Source: Anaerostipes sp.
GTDB lineage: Bacteria > Bacillota > Clostridia > Lachnospirales > Lachnospiraceae
Direction of reading: 5' to 3'
Assembly: GCA_028704435.1 (NCBI GenBank)
Contig: JAQWFL010000005.1
Location: forward strand, 1-64,000
DNA length: 64,000 nt
The notes below the pieces were generated by a model that was not told the DNA's origin, did not search any database, and saw only the letters and a list, made by a program, of their open reading frames with translations. How positions within the stretch are numbered: position 1 is the first letter of the stretch; every line of letters starts with the position of its first letter. Position numbers and translations under genes: made by a program. Of the stretch, positions 27,546-36,789 are shown piece by piece.

Positions 27546-28496
27546 ATGAACGAATCATTATATCACGTTTCTGCCAATCCTCATGTGAGAGATAAAGGCA
27601 CAACGCAAAATATTATGTTAGATGTGATTATCGCATTATTACCAGCTACCATTTTTGGTATCTATATTTTCGGTGTATCTGCTGCTATTACAGTTGCTAT
27701 TACAATTGTGACTTGTGTTGTTGCAGAATATGCGTATCAAAAGTTGATGCACCAGAAGATTACAGTAAGTGATCTAAGTGCAGTGGTAACCGGATTATTA
27801 TTAGCAATGAATTTACCTTCAGGAGTTCCATTTTGGATGCCTATTTTAGGTGGTTTATTCGCAATTATTGTTGTAAAGCAGGTATTTGGTGGATTGGGAC
27901 AGAATTTTATGAATCCAGCATTAGGTGCAAGATGTTTTCTTATGATTTCATTTGCTGCTAGAATGACAACATTTGCTTATGATGGTGTAACAACAGCAAC
28001 ACCATTAGCATTAATGGAACAAGGAAAGACAGTTGATGTAATGAAGTCTTTCTTAGGGTTTGTTCCAGGAACGATTGGTGAGACATCAGCACTGTTACTT
28101 TTAATTGGTGGTGTTTATCTAGTTCTTAAGAAAGTCATTTCACCGTTAATTCCTTGCGTTTACATTGTAACTACAGCAATTTTCGTATTATTATTTGGGG
28201 GTCATGGATTTGATCTTCAATATATGGCATCACAAGTTTTTAGTGGTGGTTTAATGTTAGGTGCTATTTTTATGGCAACTGATTATGTTACATCGCCAAT
28301 TACGGAAAAGGGTAAAGTGATTTATGGTATTTTATTAGGTGTTCTTACTGGACTGTTCCGTTTATTCGGACCTATGGCAGAAGGAGTTTCTTACTCAATT
28401 ATCATTGCCAACTTAATTGTACCTCTAATTGAAAGAATTACAGTTCCTACACCATTTGGAATTGTAAAGGAAAAAGGAGGTAAAGCAAATGAATAA
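27546..28496 (+). CDS. rnfD: RnfD, membrane subunit of the Rnf complex
   Basis: This 316-residue integral membrane protein has about 8-9 spans. Family blocks are SANPHVRDKGTTQNIMLDV, SAVVTGLLLAMNLP and FMATDYVTSPITEKGK, the last around the covalent FMN threonine (TDYVTSP). It lies 13 bp after rnfC and overlaps rnfG by 8 bp. Confidence 0.95.
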   Translation: MNESLYHVSANPHVRDKGTTQNIMLDVIIALLPATIFGIYIFGVSAAITVAITIVTCVVAEYAYQKLMHQKITVSDLSAVVTGLLLAMNLPSGVPFWMPILGGLFAIIVVKQVFGGLGQNFMNPALGARCFLMISFAARMTTFAYDGVTTATPLALMEQGKTVDVMKSFLGFVPGTIGETSALLLLIGGVYLVLKKVISPLIPCVYIVTTAIFVLLFGGHGFDLQYMASQVFSGGLMLGAIFMATDYVTSPITEKGKVIYGILLGVLTGLFRLFGPMAEGVSYSIIIANLIVPLIERITVPTPFGIVKEKGGKANE

Positions 28497-29100
28497 AAGT
28501 TTAATCAGTGATTGTATTAAATTATTTGTCATTACCTTAGTGGCTGGATTGGTTCTTGGATTTGTATATAACGTTACTAAGAGTCCTATTGCGGCCCAGG
28601 AAGAAAAGACAAAGCAAGAAGCATTTAAAAAGGTGTTTGATAATGCTGATTCTTTTAAGCCAGTAAAATTAGATACAAAGGATGCTTCAAAAGTTTTAAA
28701 GGCCGCAAATCTGGGAGATAATGAATTCTCCGAAATTGTAGAAGCGGTAGATACCTCAGGGAAGCATCTAGGATACGTAATTTCAGTTACAAATCCTAAT
28801 GGTTATGGTGGAGATATTTCTCTTTCTGTTGGTGTCAAGGCCGACGGAACAGTCAATGGATATGAAACCTTATCAATTAATGAAACAGCTGGTCTAGGTA
28901 TGAAAGCAAAAGAGGATGCCTTTAAGAGTAACTTTAAGAACAAAAAGGCTGATAAGTTTGAAGTTGTAAAAGATGGTTCTGGTGCAAAGGATGATGCAAA
29001 AGCCGATGCAATTTCAGGAGCAACCATTACAAGTAGAGCAGTAACAAGCGCAGTGAATAGCTGTGTGGTTTATTCAAAATCATTAGAGGGGGGAAAATAA
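28489..29100 (+). CDS. rnfG: RnfG, FMN-binding subunit of the Rnf complex
   Basis: A 203-residue protein with one N-terminal span (KLFVITLVAGLVLGFVYNVT) and an extracytosolic FMN-binding domain. The flavinylation motif SGATITSRAV holds the acceptor Thr near residue 182. FMN attachment needs ApbE, which is not in this window. The start overlaps rnfD. Confidence 0.95.
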   Translation: MNKSLISDCIKLFVITLVAGLVLGFVYNVTKSPIAAQEEKTKQEAFKKVFDNADSFKPVKLDTKDASKVLKAANLGDNEFSEIVEAVDTSGKHLGYVISVTNPNGYGGDISLSVGVKADGTVNGYETLSINETAGLGMKAKEDAFKSNFKNKKADKFEVVKDGSGAKDDAKADAISGATITSRAVTSAVNSCVVYSKSLEGGK

Positions 29101-29101
29101 G

Positions 29102-29803
29102 ATGAATACAAATCCAATGGAACGTTTGTTTAACGGAGTCATCAAAGAAAACCCTACATTTGTTCTAATGTTAGGTATGTGTCCAACCCTTGCCGTTACA
29201 ACATCAGCAATCAATGGTGCAGGTATGGGATTGTCAACAACAGCCGTTTTGATGTTTTCTAACTTAATTATTTCAGCACTAAGAAACTTTATTCCGGATC
29301 GTGTTCGTATTCCAGGATATATTGTAGTTATCGCATCTCTAGTTACAGTGGTACAATTCTTGTTACAAGGATATTTGCCAGAAATCAATGATGCATTAGG
29401 ATTATATATTCCTTTGATCGTTGTAAACTGTATTATTTTAGGACGTGCAGAGTCATTTGCATCAAAGAATGGTCCAGTGGTATCTTTCTTTGATGGTTTA
29501 GGTATGGGATTAGGATTTACTTGTGCATTGACAATTATCGGAGCATTCCGTGAGTTATTAGGTGCAGGTCAAATTTTTGGTATGACTGTTATGCCAAGTT
29601 CTTATGAACCTATCACAATCTTTATTTTAGCACCAGGGGCATTCTTCGTATTAGCTTGTCTTGTTGCTATTCAAAATAAAGTACGAAGCAAAAAACCGAA
29701 AAAAGCTGGAGAAACAAATGTTACTTCATGTGGAGACTGTTCTACATGTGGAAATGGTTCTTGTGGATCTAAGTTTTTTGACAATAGCGTAGACGACAAA
29801 TAG
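29102..29803 (+). CDS. rnfE: RnfE, membrane subunit with a cysteine-rich tail
   Basis: A 233-residue integral membrane protein of the RnfA/E family: NPTFVLMLGMCPTLAVT at the start, about six spans, and IVVNCIILGRAESFASKN. After the last span come a basic stretch and an unusual tail, CGDCSTCGNGSCGSKFFD, with four Cys in CxxC-type spacing. Many RnfE proteins end soon after the final helix. The tail could bind metal or a cluster, or be structural; this is inference. Confidence 0.93.
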   Translation: MNTNPMERLFNGVIKENPTFVLMLGMCPTLAVTTSAINGAGMGLSTTAVLMFSNLIISALRNFIPDRVRIPGYIVVIASLVTVVQFLLQGYLPEINDALGLYIPLIVVNCIILGRAESFASKNGPVVSFFDGLGMGLGFTCALTIIGAFRELLGAGQIFGMTVMPSSYEPITIFILAPGAFFVLACLVAIQNKVRSKKPKKAGETNVTSCGDCSTCGNGSCGSKFFDNSVDDK

Positions 29804-29815
29804 GAGGGAGATAAT

Positions 29816-30391
29816 ATGACAAGTTTATTATTAGTTGCCATTGGTGCAGCCTTAGTTAATAATGTAGTGTTAAGTCAATTTTTAGGTTTATGTCCTTTCC
29901 TAGGTGTTTCAAAAAAGGTTGAAACTGCTGCAGGTATGGGAGCTGCCGTTGTATTTGTAATTACAATCGCATCTGCTGTAACTTATGGCTTATATGCTGC
30001 AATTCTAGTTCCTTTAGGATTAGAATATCTACAAACCATTGCGTTTATCTTAGTAATTGCAGCGCTAGTACAATTTGTAGAAATGTTTTTAAAGAAATCT
30101 ATGCCAGCACTTTATGAATCTTTGGGAGTGTTTCTTCCTTTGATTACAACAAACTGTGCTGTTTTAGGAGTAGCATTAAATAACATTCAATATGAATACA
30201 ACTTTATAACAAGTGTTGTAAACGGATTTGGAACTGCATTTGGGTTCTTAATCGCTATTGTTATTTTAGCTGGAATTCGTGAGAAAATGGAATTCAATAA
30301 TATCCCAGAATCATTTAAGGGAATGCCAATTACTCTAGTAACTGCTGGATTAATGGCAATTGCATTCTTTGGATTCTCAGGAATTATTTAG
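29816..30391 (+). CDS. rnfA: RnfA, membrane subunit of the Rnf complex
   Basis: A 191-residue six-span protein paralogous to RnfE. The start ALVNNVVLSQFLGLCPFLGVSK and LPLITTNCAVLGVAL hold the conserved Cys that, with RnfE, binds an intramembrane 2Fe-2S cluster in solved Rnf structures. AGGAGGGAG precedes the start. Confidence 0.95.
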   Translation: MTSLLLVAIGAALVNNVVLSQFLGLCPFLGVSKKVETAAGMGAAVVFVITIASAVTYGLYAAILVPLGLEYLQTIAFILVIAALVQFVEMFLKKSMPALYESLGVFLPLITTNCAVLGVALNNIQYEYNFITSVVNGFGTAFGFLIAIVILAGIREKMEFNNIPESFKGMPITLVTAGLMAIAFFGFSGII

Positions 30392-30403
30392 GGAGGTAAG
30401 AAG

Positions 30404-31207
30404 ATGAATATAACAGCAATTATTCTTGCAGCTGCCGTTGTAGGTGGGGTAGGATTAGTCATTGCTATTTTACTTGGAATCGCATCTGAGAAGTTTAAAG
30501 TACCAGTCGATGAAAAAGAAATAGCAGTTAGAGAAGAACTTCCTGGAAATAACTGTGGTGGTTGTGGATATGCAGGATGTGACTCTTTGGCAAAAGCAAT
30601 TGCAGCTGGAGAAGCAGAAGTAAATGCATGTCCAGTTGGTGGACCAGATGCAGCCGCTAAGATTAGCGCAATCATGGGTGTGGAAGCCGGAGAATTTATA
30701 AAAAAGGTAGCTTTTGTAAAGTGCGCAGGTACTTGTGAAAAAGCTTCAAATAAATATGAATATTCTGGAGTTCAAAGCTGTATAGAGGCAATGAATGTAC
30801 CGGGAGAAGGACCTAAGGCTTGTTCTTTTGGATGTATGGGAATGGGAAGCTGCGTGGCAGTATGTCCTGAAAATGCAATTTCTATTGTAAGTGGAATTGC
30901 TTATGTTGACAAAGAAGCATGTATTGCATGTGGAAAATGTGTTGACACTTGTCCAAAGAACTTAATCGAATTAGTTCCATTTGAAAAGAAATGTTACGTT
31001 CAATGTAATTCAACGGACAAAGGAAAAGACGTAATGTCTGTATGTAAAGCTGGATGTATTGGATGTAAGCTTTGTGAAAAGGAATGTAGATTAGATGCAA
31101 TCCATGTTGAAAACAATATTGCTCATATTGATTATGACAAGTGTGTTGGATGTGGACTTTGTGCTAAAAAATGTCCAAAGGGAATTATTCAAACAAAGAA
31201 TGCTTAG
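30404..31207 (+). CDS. rnfB: RnfB, ferredoxin-type entry subunit of the Rnf complex
   Basis: A 267-residue protein with an N-terminal membrane helix (IILAAAVVGGVGLVIAILLG), the 4Fe-4S domain with NNCGGCGYAGCDSL and ACPVGG, and several ferredoxin motifs: CMGMGSCVAVCP, CIACGKCVDTCP, CIGCKLCEKEC and CVGCGLCAKKCP. It takes electrons from reduced ferredoxin. It is the last gene of the operon; a terminator follows. Confidence 0.95.
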   Translation: MNITAIILAAAVVGGVGLVIAILLGIASEKFKVPVDEKEIAVREELPGNNCGGCGYAGCDSLAKAIAAGEAEVNACPVGGPDAAAKISAIMGVEAGEFIKKVAFVKCAGTCEKASNKYEYSGVQSCIEAMNVPGEGPKACSFGCMGMGSCVAVCPENAISIVSGIAYVDKEACIACGKCVDTCPKNLIELVPFEKKCYVQCNSTDKGKDVMSVCKAGCIGCKLCEKECRLDAIHVENNIAHIDYDKCVGCGLCAKKCPKGIIQTKNA

Positions 31208-31215
31208 ACAAAGAT

Positions 31216-31245
31216 GCCAGGATAGGAAACTATTCTGGCTTTTTT
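31216..31245 (+). terminator. Terminator of the rnf operon
   Basis: GCCAGGATAG (31216-31225), loop GAAA, CTATTCTGGC (31230-31239), then six T. Confidence 0.85.
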
Positions 31246-31302
31246 CGTATTCAAAAGTAATTCCTTTCATACAGTGTAATAAGAAGTATTGGATGGTGTG
31301 AA

Positions 31303-31551
31303 ATGAAATTTCTTGAATTACGAGAAAAAGATGTAATCAATTGCAAAACAGGTGATAAATTAGGCAATGTAATAGACTTAGAGTTTGATCCTAATACAGG
31401 ATGTATTCTTGTTTTGATTGTTCCTAAGATGAATCATATTCTATCTTGTTTCTCGAAAAATGCAATTTATGTGATTCCATACAAACGGATTGTAAAGTTG
31501 GGAAAAGATACAATCCTGGTAGATATTATCGAAAAAGATTGTTTGAAGTAA
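31303..31551 (+). CDS. YlmC/YmxH-family PRC-barrel sporulation protein
   Basis: An 82-residue PRC-barrel-like protein: FLELREKDVINCKTGDKLG, then DLEFDPNTGCI and a basic strand before VIPYKRIVKLGKDTILVD. The YlmC/YmxH family is found in spore formers and its role is unclear. It stands alone between the rnf terminator and nrdR. Confidence 0.8.
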   Translation: MKFLELREKDVINCKTGDKLGNVIDLEFDPNTGCILVLIVPKMNHILSCFSKNAIYVIPYKRIVKLGKDTILVDIIEKDCLK

Positions 31552-31608
31552 TTTATATATGATATAATTTTAATATGACTAATGATTGAAATTGAAGGAG
31601 GTACTAAC

Positions 31609-32058
31609 ATGAAGTGTCCTTATTGTGGGAGTGAACGTTCCAGAGTTGTTGATTCTAGACCAACGGAAGAAAATAATTCCATTCGAAGAAGAAGGCAGTG
31701 CGATGATTGTGGAAAGCGATTTACTACATATGAAAAGATTGAATCGGAACCTATGTCTGTGATTAAGAAGGATCGAACAAGACAGTTGTATGATCGTTCT
31801 AAGATAGAATCAGGAATCATCCAATCATGCCACAAACTTCCTATTTCGAGAGTGCAGATAGAACAGATTGTAGATGAGATTGAAGGTGCCATTTTTAACA
31901 TGGGAGTTCGTGAAGTTGAAACTTCAGTTATTGGAGAATTAGTGATGGATAAACTGAAGGATTTAAACGATGTGGCATATGTTAGATTTGCTGCAATTTA
32001 TAGAGAATTTAAAGATTTAAATACATTTATGAGTGAATTGAAGAAAATGCTTAAATAG
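31609..32058 (+). CDS. nrdR: NrdR, nucleotide-sensing repressor of ribonucleotide reductase
   Basis: A 149-residue repressor with an N-terminal zinc ribbon (MKCPYCGSERSRVVDSRP, then CDDCGKRF) and an ATP-cone (SVIKKDRTRQLYDRSKIE). It represses nrd genes when dATP is high. ATG 31609 fits the family start and has AAGGAGG 7 bp upstream; the frame reaches 31582. A likely target box lies before nrdD at 22086. Confidence 0.96.
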   Translation: MKCPYCGSERSRVVDSRPTEENNSIRRRRQCDDCGKRFTTYEKIESEPMSVIKKDRTRQLYDRSKIESGIIQSCHKLPISRVQIEQIVDEIEGAIFNMGVREVETSVIGELVMDKLKDLNDVAYVRFAAIYREFKDLNTFMSELKKMLK

Positions 32059-32133
32059 TATTGTAAAATATTTCCTTATATGATACCATTATAAGTATTC
32101 TATATTCTGCTTGGAGAAGAAGGAGAATGTATT

Positions 32134-33399
32134 ATGTTTTGTAAAGTTATGAGTGGTATTGTATATGGAGTTACCGGTCTTTTAATTCACGTAGAAGTTG
32201 AGATGCAAAATGGTCTTCCATATTTTACTATGGTGGGCCATTTGTCACGTGAATCAAAGGAAGCAAAGGAAAGAGTTATCTCAGCACTTCGGTCTATCCA
32301 TGCACCACTGCCAGCCCAAAAGGTTACAATTAATCTATCACCAGCTAATTTAAAGAAGTCGGGAACTGCATTTGATTTTCCTATTGGGGTTGCCTTGCTC
32401 CAATGTATGGGACTGATAGATTCAAAGGTTAATCTGTCAGAGTATTGTGTCTTAGGAGAACTAGGACTAGATGGGATGATTCACTCTACGATGCAGAGTC
32501 TTCCTATTATTTTAGAAGCAAAGAAGCAGGGAATTACCAAGTTCTTAGTATCTTCAGAAGATTATCAGCGGCTAAAGGATGTTGAGGCAATTATGATATA
32601 TCCAATGGAGTCCCTTCAACATGTATTAGACTTTTTTTGTTCAAAGAAAGTCATTATCCCACAAATAACACAACAACAAACAGTGAAACAAGAAGCAGGA
32701 AAGGTTCTTGACTTTTCAGATGTAAGAGGTCAGTCATTTTTAAAACGTGCATTAGAAGTAGCTGTTACAGGAAGATTGAATCTATTAATTATAGGCTCTC
32801 CTGGAACAGGAAAAACCATGCTTTGTCATAGGCTGCCATCGATACTGCCACCTCTTTCAAAGGAAGAACAATTGGAAGTAGATTCTATCTATTTAGCCTC
32901 GTCTATTTATCGGACCAATGGTCTTTATAGTCCACCTTTTCGAATGCCACATCATACCATTACACAAACAGCATTAATTGGAGGAGGGGCGATTCCAAAG
33001 GCAGGGGAGATCACGCTGGCTCATCATGGAATCTTATATTTAGATGAATTAGGAGAATTTAAAACTAATTGTATCGAAGCATTGAGAGTTCCCTTAGAAG
33101 AAAAAGCAATTACTTTAACCAGATTAGGACGAAATTACCGGTTTCCAACGGATATTCAATTAATTGCATCCATGAATCCTTGTCCATGTGGAGAAGGATT
33201 TTCCAGTGACAAGTGTAGATGTACACCAACAGAAAAAAGGGCATACTATAGAAAGATATCAGGACCATTTTTAGACCGGTTTGACATGGTTCTTCCAGTT
33301 ATGACCAATGATTATGATACGAAGAAGGGAGAAAGTTCTTCTATTATAAAGGAACGAGTCTGTAAGAATCGAGATAATTTCAATGAACATATAAAATGA
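32134..33399 (+). CDS. ComM/YifB-family AAA+ ATPase, truncated by a frameshift
   Basis: The 421 residues contain the N-terminal S5-like domain (SGIVYGVTGLLIHVEVEM), Walker A GSPGTGKT near residue 229, LYLDELGEF (Walker B), SMNPCPCGEGF and the arginine region of the magnesium-chelatase-like ATPase. Full proteins are about 500-510 residues. Here the frame stops at 33399 and the C-terminal lid domain continues in another frame (33395-33607). ComM helicases promote branch migration during natural transformation, and dprA is next door. The gene is probably inactivated, or a sequencing error restores it. Confidence 0.8.
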   Translation: MFCKVMSGIVYGVTGLLIHVEVEMQNGLPYFTMVGHLSRESKEAKERVISALRSIHAPLPAQKVTINLSPANLKKSGTAFDFPIGVALLQCMGLIDSKVNLSEYCVLGELGLDGMIHSTMQSLPIILEAKKQGITKFLVSSEDYQRLKDVEAIMIYPMESLQHVLDFFCSKKVIIPQITQQQTVKQEAGKVLDFSDVRGQSFLKRALEVAVTGRLNLLIIGSPGTGKTMLCHRLPSILPPLSKEEQLEVDSIYLASSIYRTNGLYSPPFRMPHHTITQTALIGGGAIPKAGEITLAHHGILYLDELGEFKTNCIEALRVPLEEKAITLTRLGRNYRFPTDIQLIASMNPCPCGEGFSSDKCRCTPTEKRAYYRKISGPFLDRFDMVLPVMTNDYDTKKGESSSIIKERVCKNRDNFNEHIK

Positions 33400-33607
33400 A
33401 GTTACTATTTCAAAAAATGCCATGGAACTATTAGAAGGACAATTAAAGAATTGTCATATTTCTATGAGAGGGTATGAGCGAATCAAAAAAGTTGCAAAGA
33501 CTATCTGTATTATGGATGGAGAACATAAGGTCAAGGCGGCTCATATGATTGAAGCTATGTCTTATCGAAATCTAGATTTTTTAAATGAGGTAATCTTATA
33601 TGACTGA
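33395..33607 (+). pseudogene. Out-of-frame C-terminal piece of the ComM/YifB-like gene
   Basis: This frame encodes the missing lid domain: ELLEGQLKN, ISMRGYERIKKVAKTI and HMIEAMSYRNLD correspond to the family C-terminus. About 17 residues expected between the two parts are absent, so a small deletion that is not a multiple of three seems to have caused the shift. The first ATG is at 33422. The stop overlaps dprA. Confidence 0.75.
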
Positions 33608-34682
33608 AAAAATGTACTGGTACTGGTTTACTTCTTTGCTTGGGCTCACTAGACAAAAGCAAGGTAAGTTAATAGATATGGCAAAGTCTGCAAAAGAATT
33701 CTATGTGTTAAAACCAAGGGTGGCAGAAAACTATTTGAATAAAAAACAGATGGAGCAGTTTTTAAAGACAAGGGATTTAGATAAAATTCAAAGAAGTTAT
33801 GAGCGATTAGAAAAGGAAGGGATCCAATACATTTTAACTTCTGAACTAGCATATCCCAAAAAACTTTTATCTATTTCAGATTTTCCATATGGTATTTTTA
33901 GAAAAGGAGAAGGAAAAGTATCTTCACTTTCTATTGCCATTGTTGGTTCTAGAAAGCCATCCATGTATGGTATTGAAATGGCGGAGTATTTTGCAGAGTA
34001 CCTTTCATCAAGAGGGATTACAGTTGTAAGTGGGCTTGCACTTGGAATTGATTCCAGAGCACACCTTGGAGCTATTAGAGGAAAGGGAAATACAATTGGA
34101 GTCCTTGGATGTGGGATCAATAAGATTTATCCATATAGTAATCAAAGATTATACCAAGATGTGTTAAATCATGGATGTATTTATTCTGAATATGGTTTGG
34201 ATGTAGAACCACTGGCGTATCATTTTCCACAGAGGAATCGGATTATTAGCGGGTTGTGTGATGGTGTTTTAGTTATTGAAGCAAAAAAGAAGAGCGGTTC
34301 TTTGATTACAGTGGATTGTGCACTGGATCAAAATAAAGATGTGTTTGCAATTCCAGGAAATATTAATAATCCTTTATCTCAGGGCTGCAACCATTTAATT
34401 GCCCAGGGAGCTAAGCTAGTTGAGGGTCCAGAGGACATTTTAAATGAATATCCAAATTATAAGATAAATAGACAAGATGTCAGTCAATTTCCAAAAATAG
34501 GACTTGATAGAGAAGAAGAAATGGTGTATGATACTCTAAGTTTCGTCCCAAGACATATAAATGAGATCTTTTCAAAGGTGAACCTTTCAATTCCAGAATT
34601 ATATGAGGTTCTCTTTTACTTGGAAAAAAAGGGATATATAACACAAACGTCAAGAAATTATTACATTAAAAAGTTATTGTGA
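33600..34682 (+). CDS. dprA: DprA, DNA-processing protein
   Basis: A 360-residue DprA/Smf protein. The Rossmann core has IVGSRKPSMYGIEMAEYFA, VVSGLALGIDSRAHLGAI and GVLGCGINKIYPYSNQRLY, plus a C-terminal winged-helix (DML1-like) domain. It loads RecA on incoming single-stranded DNA. It overlaps the preceding comM-like reading frame by 8 bp. Confidence 0.95.
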   Translation: MTEKMYWYWFTSLLGLTRQKQGKLIDMAKSAKEFYVLKPRVAENYLNKKQMEQFLKTRDLDKIQRSYERLEKEGIQYILTSELAYPKKLLSISDFPYGIFRKGEGKVSSLSIAIVGSRKPSMYGIEMAEYFAEYLSSRGITVVSGLALGIDSRAHLGAIRGKGNTIGVLGCGINKIYPYSNQRLYQDVLNHGCIYSEYGLDVEPLAYHFPQRNRIISGLCDGVLVIEAKKKSGSLITVDCALDQNKDVFAIPGNINNPLSQGCNHLIAQGAKLVEGPEDILNEYPNYKINRQDVSQFPKIGLDREEEMVYDTLSFVPRHINEIFSKVNLSIPELYEVLFYLEKKGYITQTSRNYYIKKLL

Positions 34683-34692
34683 GGAGTTTAGA

Positions 34693-36780
34693 ATGCCAAA
34701 GTATTTAGTGATTGTAGAATCACCTGCAAAAGCAAAAACGATAAATAAGTTTTTAGGGAAGAATTATACAGTAGTAGCATCCAATGGTCATGTACGTGAT
34801 TTACCTAAGAGTACCCTAGGTATCGATATTGAGAATGATTTTGAACCTAAATATATAACAATTCGCGGGAAAGGAGAAGTATTAGCTGCTCTTCGTAAAG
34901 AAGTGAAAAAGGCTGATAAAGTTTATCTCGCAACTGACCCTGACCGTGAGGGAGAGGCAATATCTTGGCATTTATATTATGCTCTTAAATTAGAAAATAA
35001 AAAGTTTAGCCGTATTACGTTTAATGAAATTACAAAAACAGCAGTTAAGAATTCAATTAAGAATGCCCGTGAGATTGATATGGATTTAGTAGATGCACAA
35101 CAGGCTCGAAGAGTGTTGGATCGAATTGTTGGATATAAGATTAGTCCGATTTTATGGAAGAAGATTAAGAGAGGACTTAGTGCAGGACGTGTTCAATCGG
35201 TTGCATTAAAACTGATTTGTGACAGAGAAGAGGAAGTTGCTGCATTTATTCCAAAAGAATATTGGACTTTAGAAGCACTTCTTGATGTAAAAGGAAATAA
35301 AAAACCATTGGTAGCCAAGTTTGTTGGTGATGAGAAGAATAAAATTGAAATTGAGAATGAAGCTCAGTTAAATAAAATTCTTGCTGAATTGGAAGGCAAA
35401 AAGTTTGTTGTAGATAATGTAAAGTTTGGTGAGAGAATGAAAAAACCACCGATGCCATTTACAACAAGTACCATGCAGCAGGACGCAGCAAGCAAGCTTA
35501 ATTTTGCTACATCAAAGACCATGAGAATTGCACAGCAGTTATATGAAGGTATTACAGTCAAAGGACATGGATCTGTTGGTTTGATTACATATCTTCGTAC
35601 AGATTCTACTCGTATTTCAGAAGAAGCAGATGCCAATGCAAAAAGTTATATTGCATCTACTTATGGAGAACAATATATTGGTGCTGGACAAGTTGCAAAG
35701 AAAGATAATAAGAAGGTTCAGGATGCCCACGAGGCCATTAGACCCACTTATATGGATATTTCACCTGCCTCAGTTAAAGATCAGCTTTCAAGAGATCAGT
35801 TTCGATTGTATCAACTAATTTGGAATCGCTTTCTTGCCAGCCGTATGCCTGCAGCAAAATATGAGACAACAGCAGTTAAGATTAAAGCAAATGGATATCG
35901 TTTTAATGCATCTGCATCTAAGATTGCATTTGATGGATTTTTATCTGTATATAATATTAATAATGAAAAATCAGAAGGCAATGTAATGTTGAATCGTATT
36001 GATACTTCAACAAAATTAACATTGAATGATTATGCACCAGATCAGCATTTTACACAACCACCAGCACATTATACAGAAGCATCTTTGGTTCGAACATTAG
36101 AAGAACTTGGAATTGGACGACCAAGTACCTATGCACCTACTATTTCAACGATTATTGCAAGACGCTATATTGTAAAAGAAAAGAAGAATTTGTATGTTAG
36201 TGAACTTGGAGAAGCAGTGAATGCAATGATGAAACAAGGATTTTCTTCGATTGTAGATGTCCATTTTACTGCCACAATGGAAGCCTTACTTGATATGGTG
36301 GAAGAAGGAAAAGTAAATTGGAAATCTGTCATTGAGAATTTTTATCCAGATTTCAAGGTTGCATTAGATAAAGCAGAAGAAGAGTTAGAAGAAGTTACAA
36401 TTGAAGATGAAGTTACTGATGTAATTTGTGAAGAATGTGGTCGAAATATGGTTGTTAAATATGGACCATATGGTAAGTTTTTAGCTTGTCCTGGATTCCC
36501 AGATTGTCGAAATACAAAACCACATTTTGAAAAAATTGGAGTTCCATGTCCTGTCTGTGGTAAGGAAGTTGTCTTAAAGAAGACAAAGAAAGGCCGCAAA
36601 TATTATGGATGTGAAGACAATCCAGAATGTGAGTTTATGTCATGGCAGAAGCCATCTATCATAAAATGTAAGAAGTGTGGCAAGTACATGCTGGAAAAAG
36701 GAAAAAAACTTGTATGTTCAGATGAACAGTGTGGGTATGTATGTGATAAACCAAAAGAGGAAGAGGAAGTAGAAGCATAA
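34693..36780 (+). CDS. topA: DNA topoisomerase I
   Basis: This type IA topoisomerase relaxes negative supercoils. The 695 residues have a Toprim domain (YLVIVESPAKAKTINKFLG, ATDPDREGEAISWH), the active-site Tyr in TYLRTDSTRIS near residue 300, and three C-terminal zinc ribbons (CEECGRN, CPVCGKE, CKKCGKY). The dprA-topA-codY order is common in Firmicutes. Confidence 0.97.
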   Translation: MPKYLVIVESPAKAKTINKFLGKNYTVVASNGHVRDLPKSTLGIDIENDFEPKYITIRGKGEVLAALRKEVKKADKVYLATDPDREGEAISWHLYYALKLENKKFSRITFNEITKTAVKNSIKNAREIDMDLVDAQQARRVLDRIVGYKISPILWKKIKRGLSAGRVQSVALKLICDREEEVAAFIPKEYWTLEALLDVKGNKKPLVAKFVGDEKNKIEIENEAQLNKILAELEGKKFVVDNVKFGERMKKPPMPFTTSTMQQDAASKLNFATSKTMRIAQQLYEGITVKGHGSVGLITYLRTDSTRISEEADANAKSYIASTYGEQYIGAGQVAKKDNKKVQDAHEAIRPTYMDISPASVKDQLSRDQFRLYQLIWNRFLASRMPAAKYETTAVKIKANGYRFNASASKIAFDGFLSVYNINNEKSEGNVMLNRIDTSTKLTLNDYAPDQHFTQPPAHYTEASLVRTLEELGIGRPSTYAPTISTIIARRYIVKEKKNLYVSELGEAVNAMMKQGFSSIVDVHFTATMEALLDMVEEGKVNWKSVIENFYPDFKVALDKAEEELEEVTIEDEVTDVICEECGRNMVVKYGPYGKFLACPGFPDCRNTKPHFEKIGVPCPVCGKEVVLKKTKKGRKYYGCEDNPECEFMSWQKPSIIKCKKCGKYMLEKGKKLVCSDEQCGYVCDKPKEEEEVEA

Positions 36781-36789
36781 GGAGAAAGA

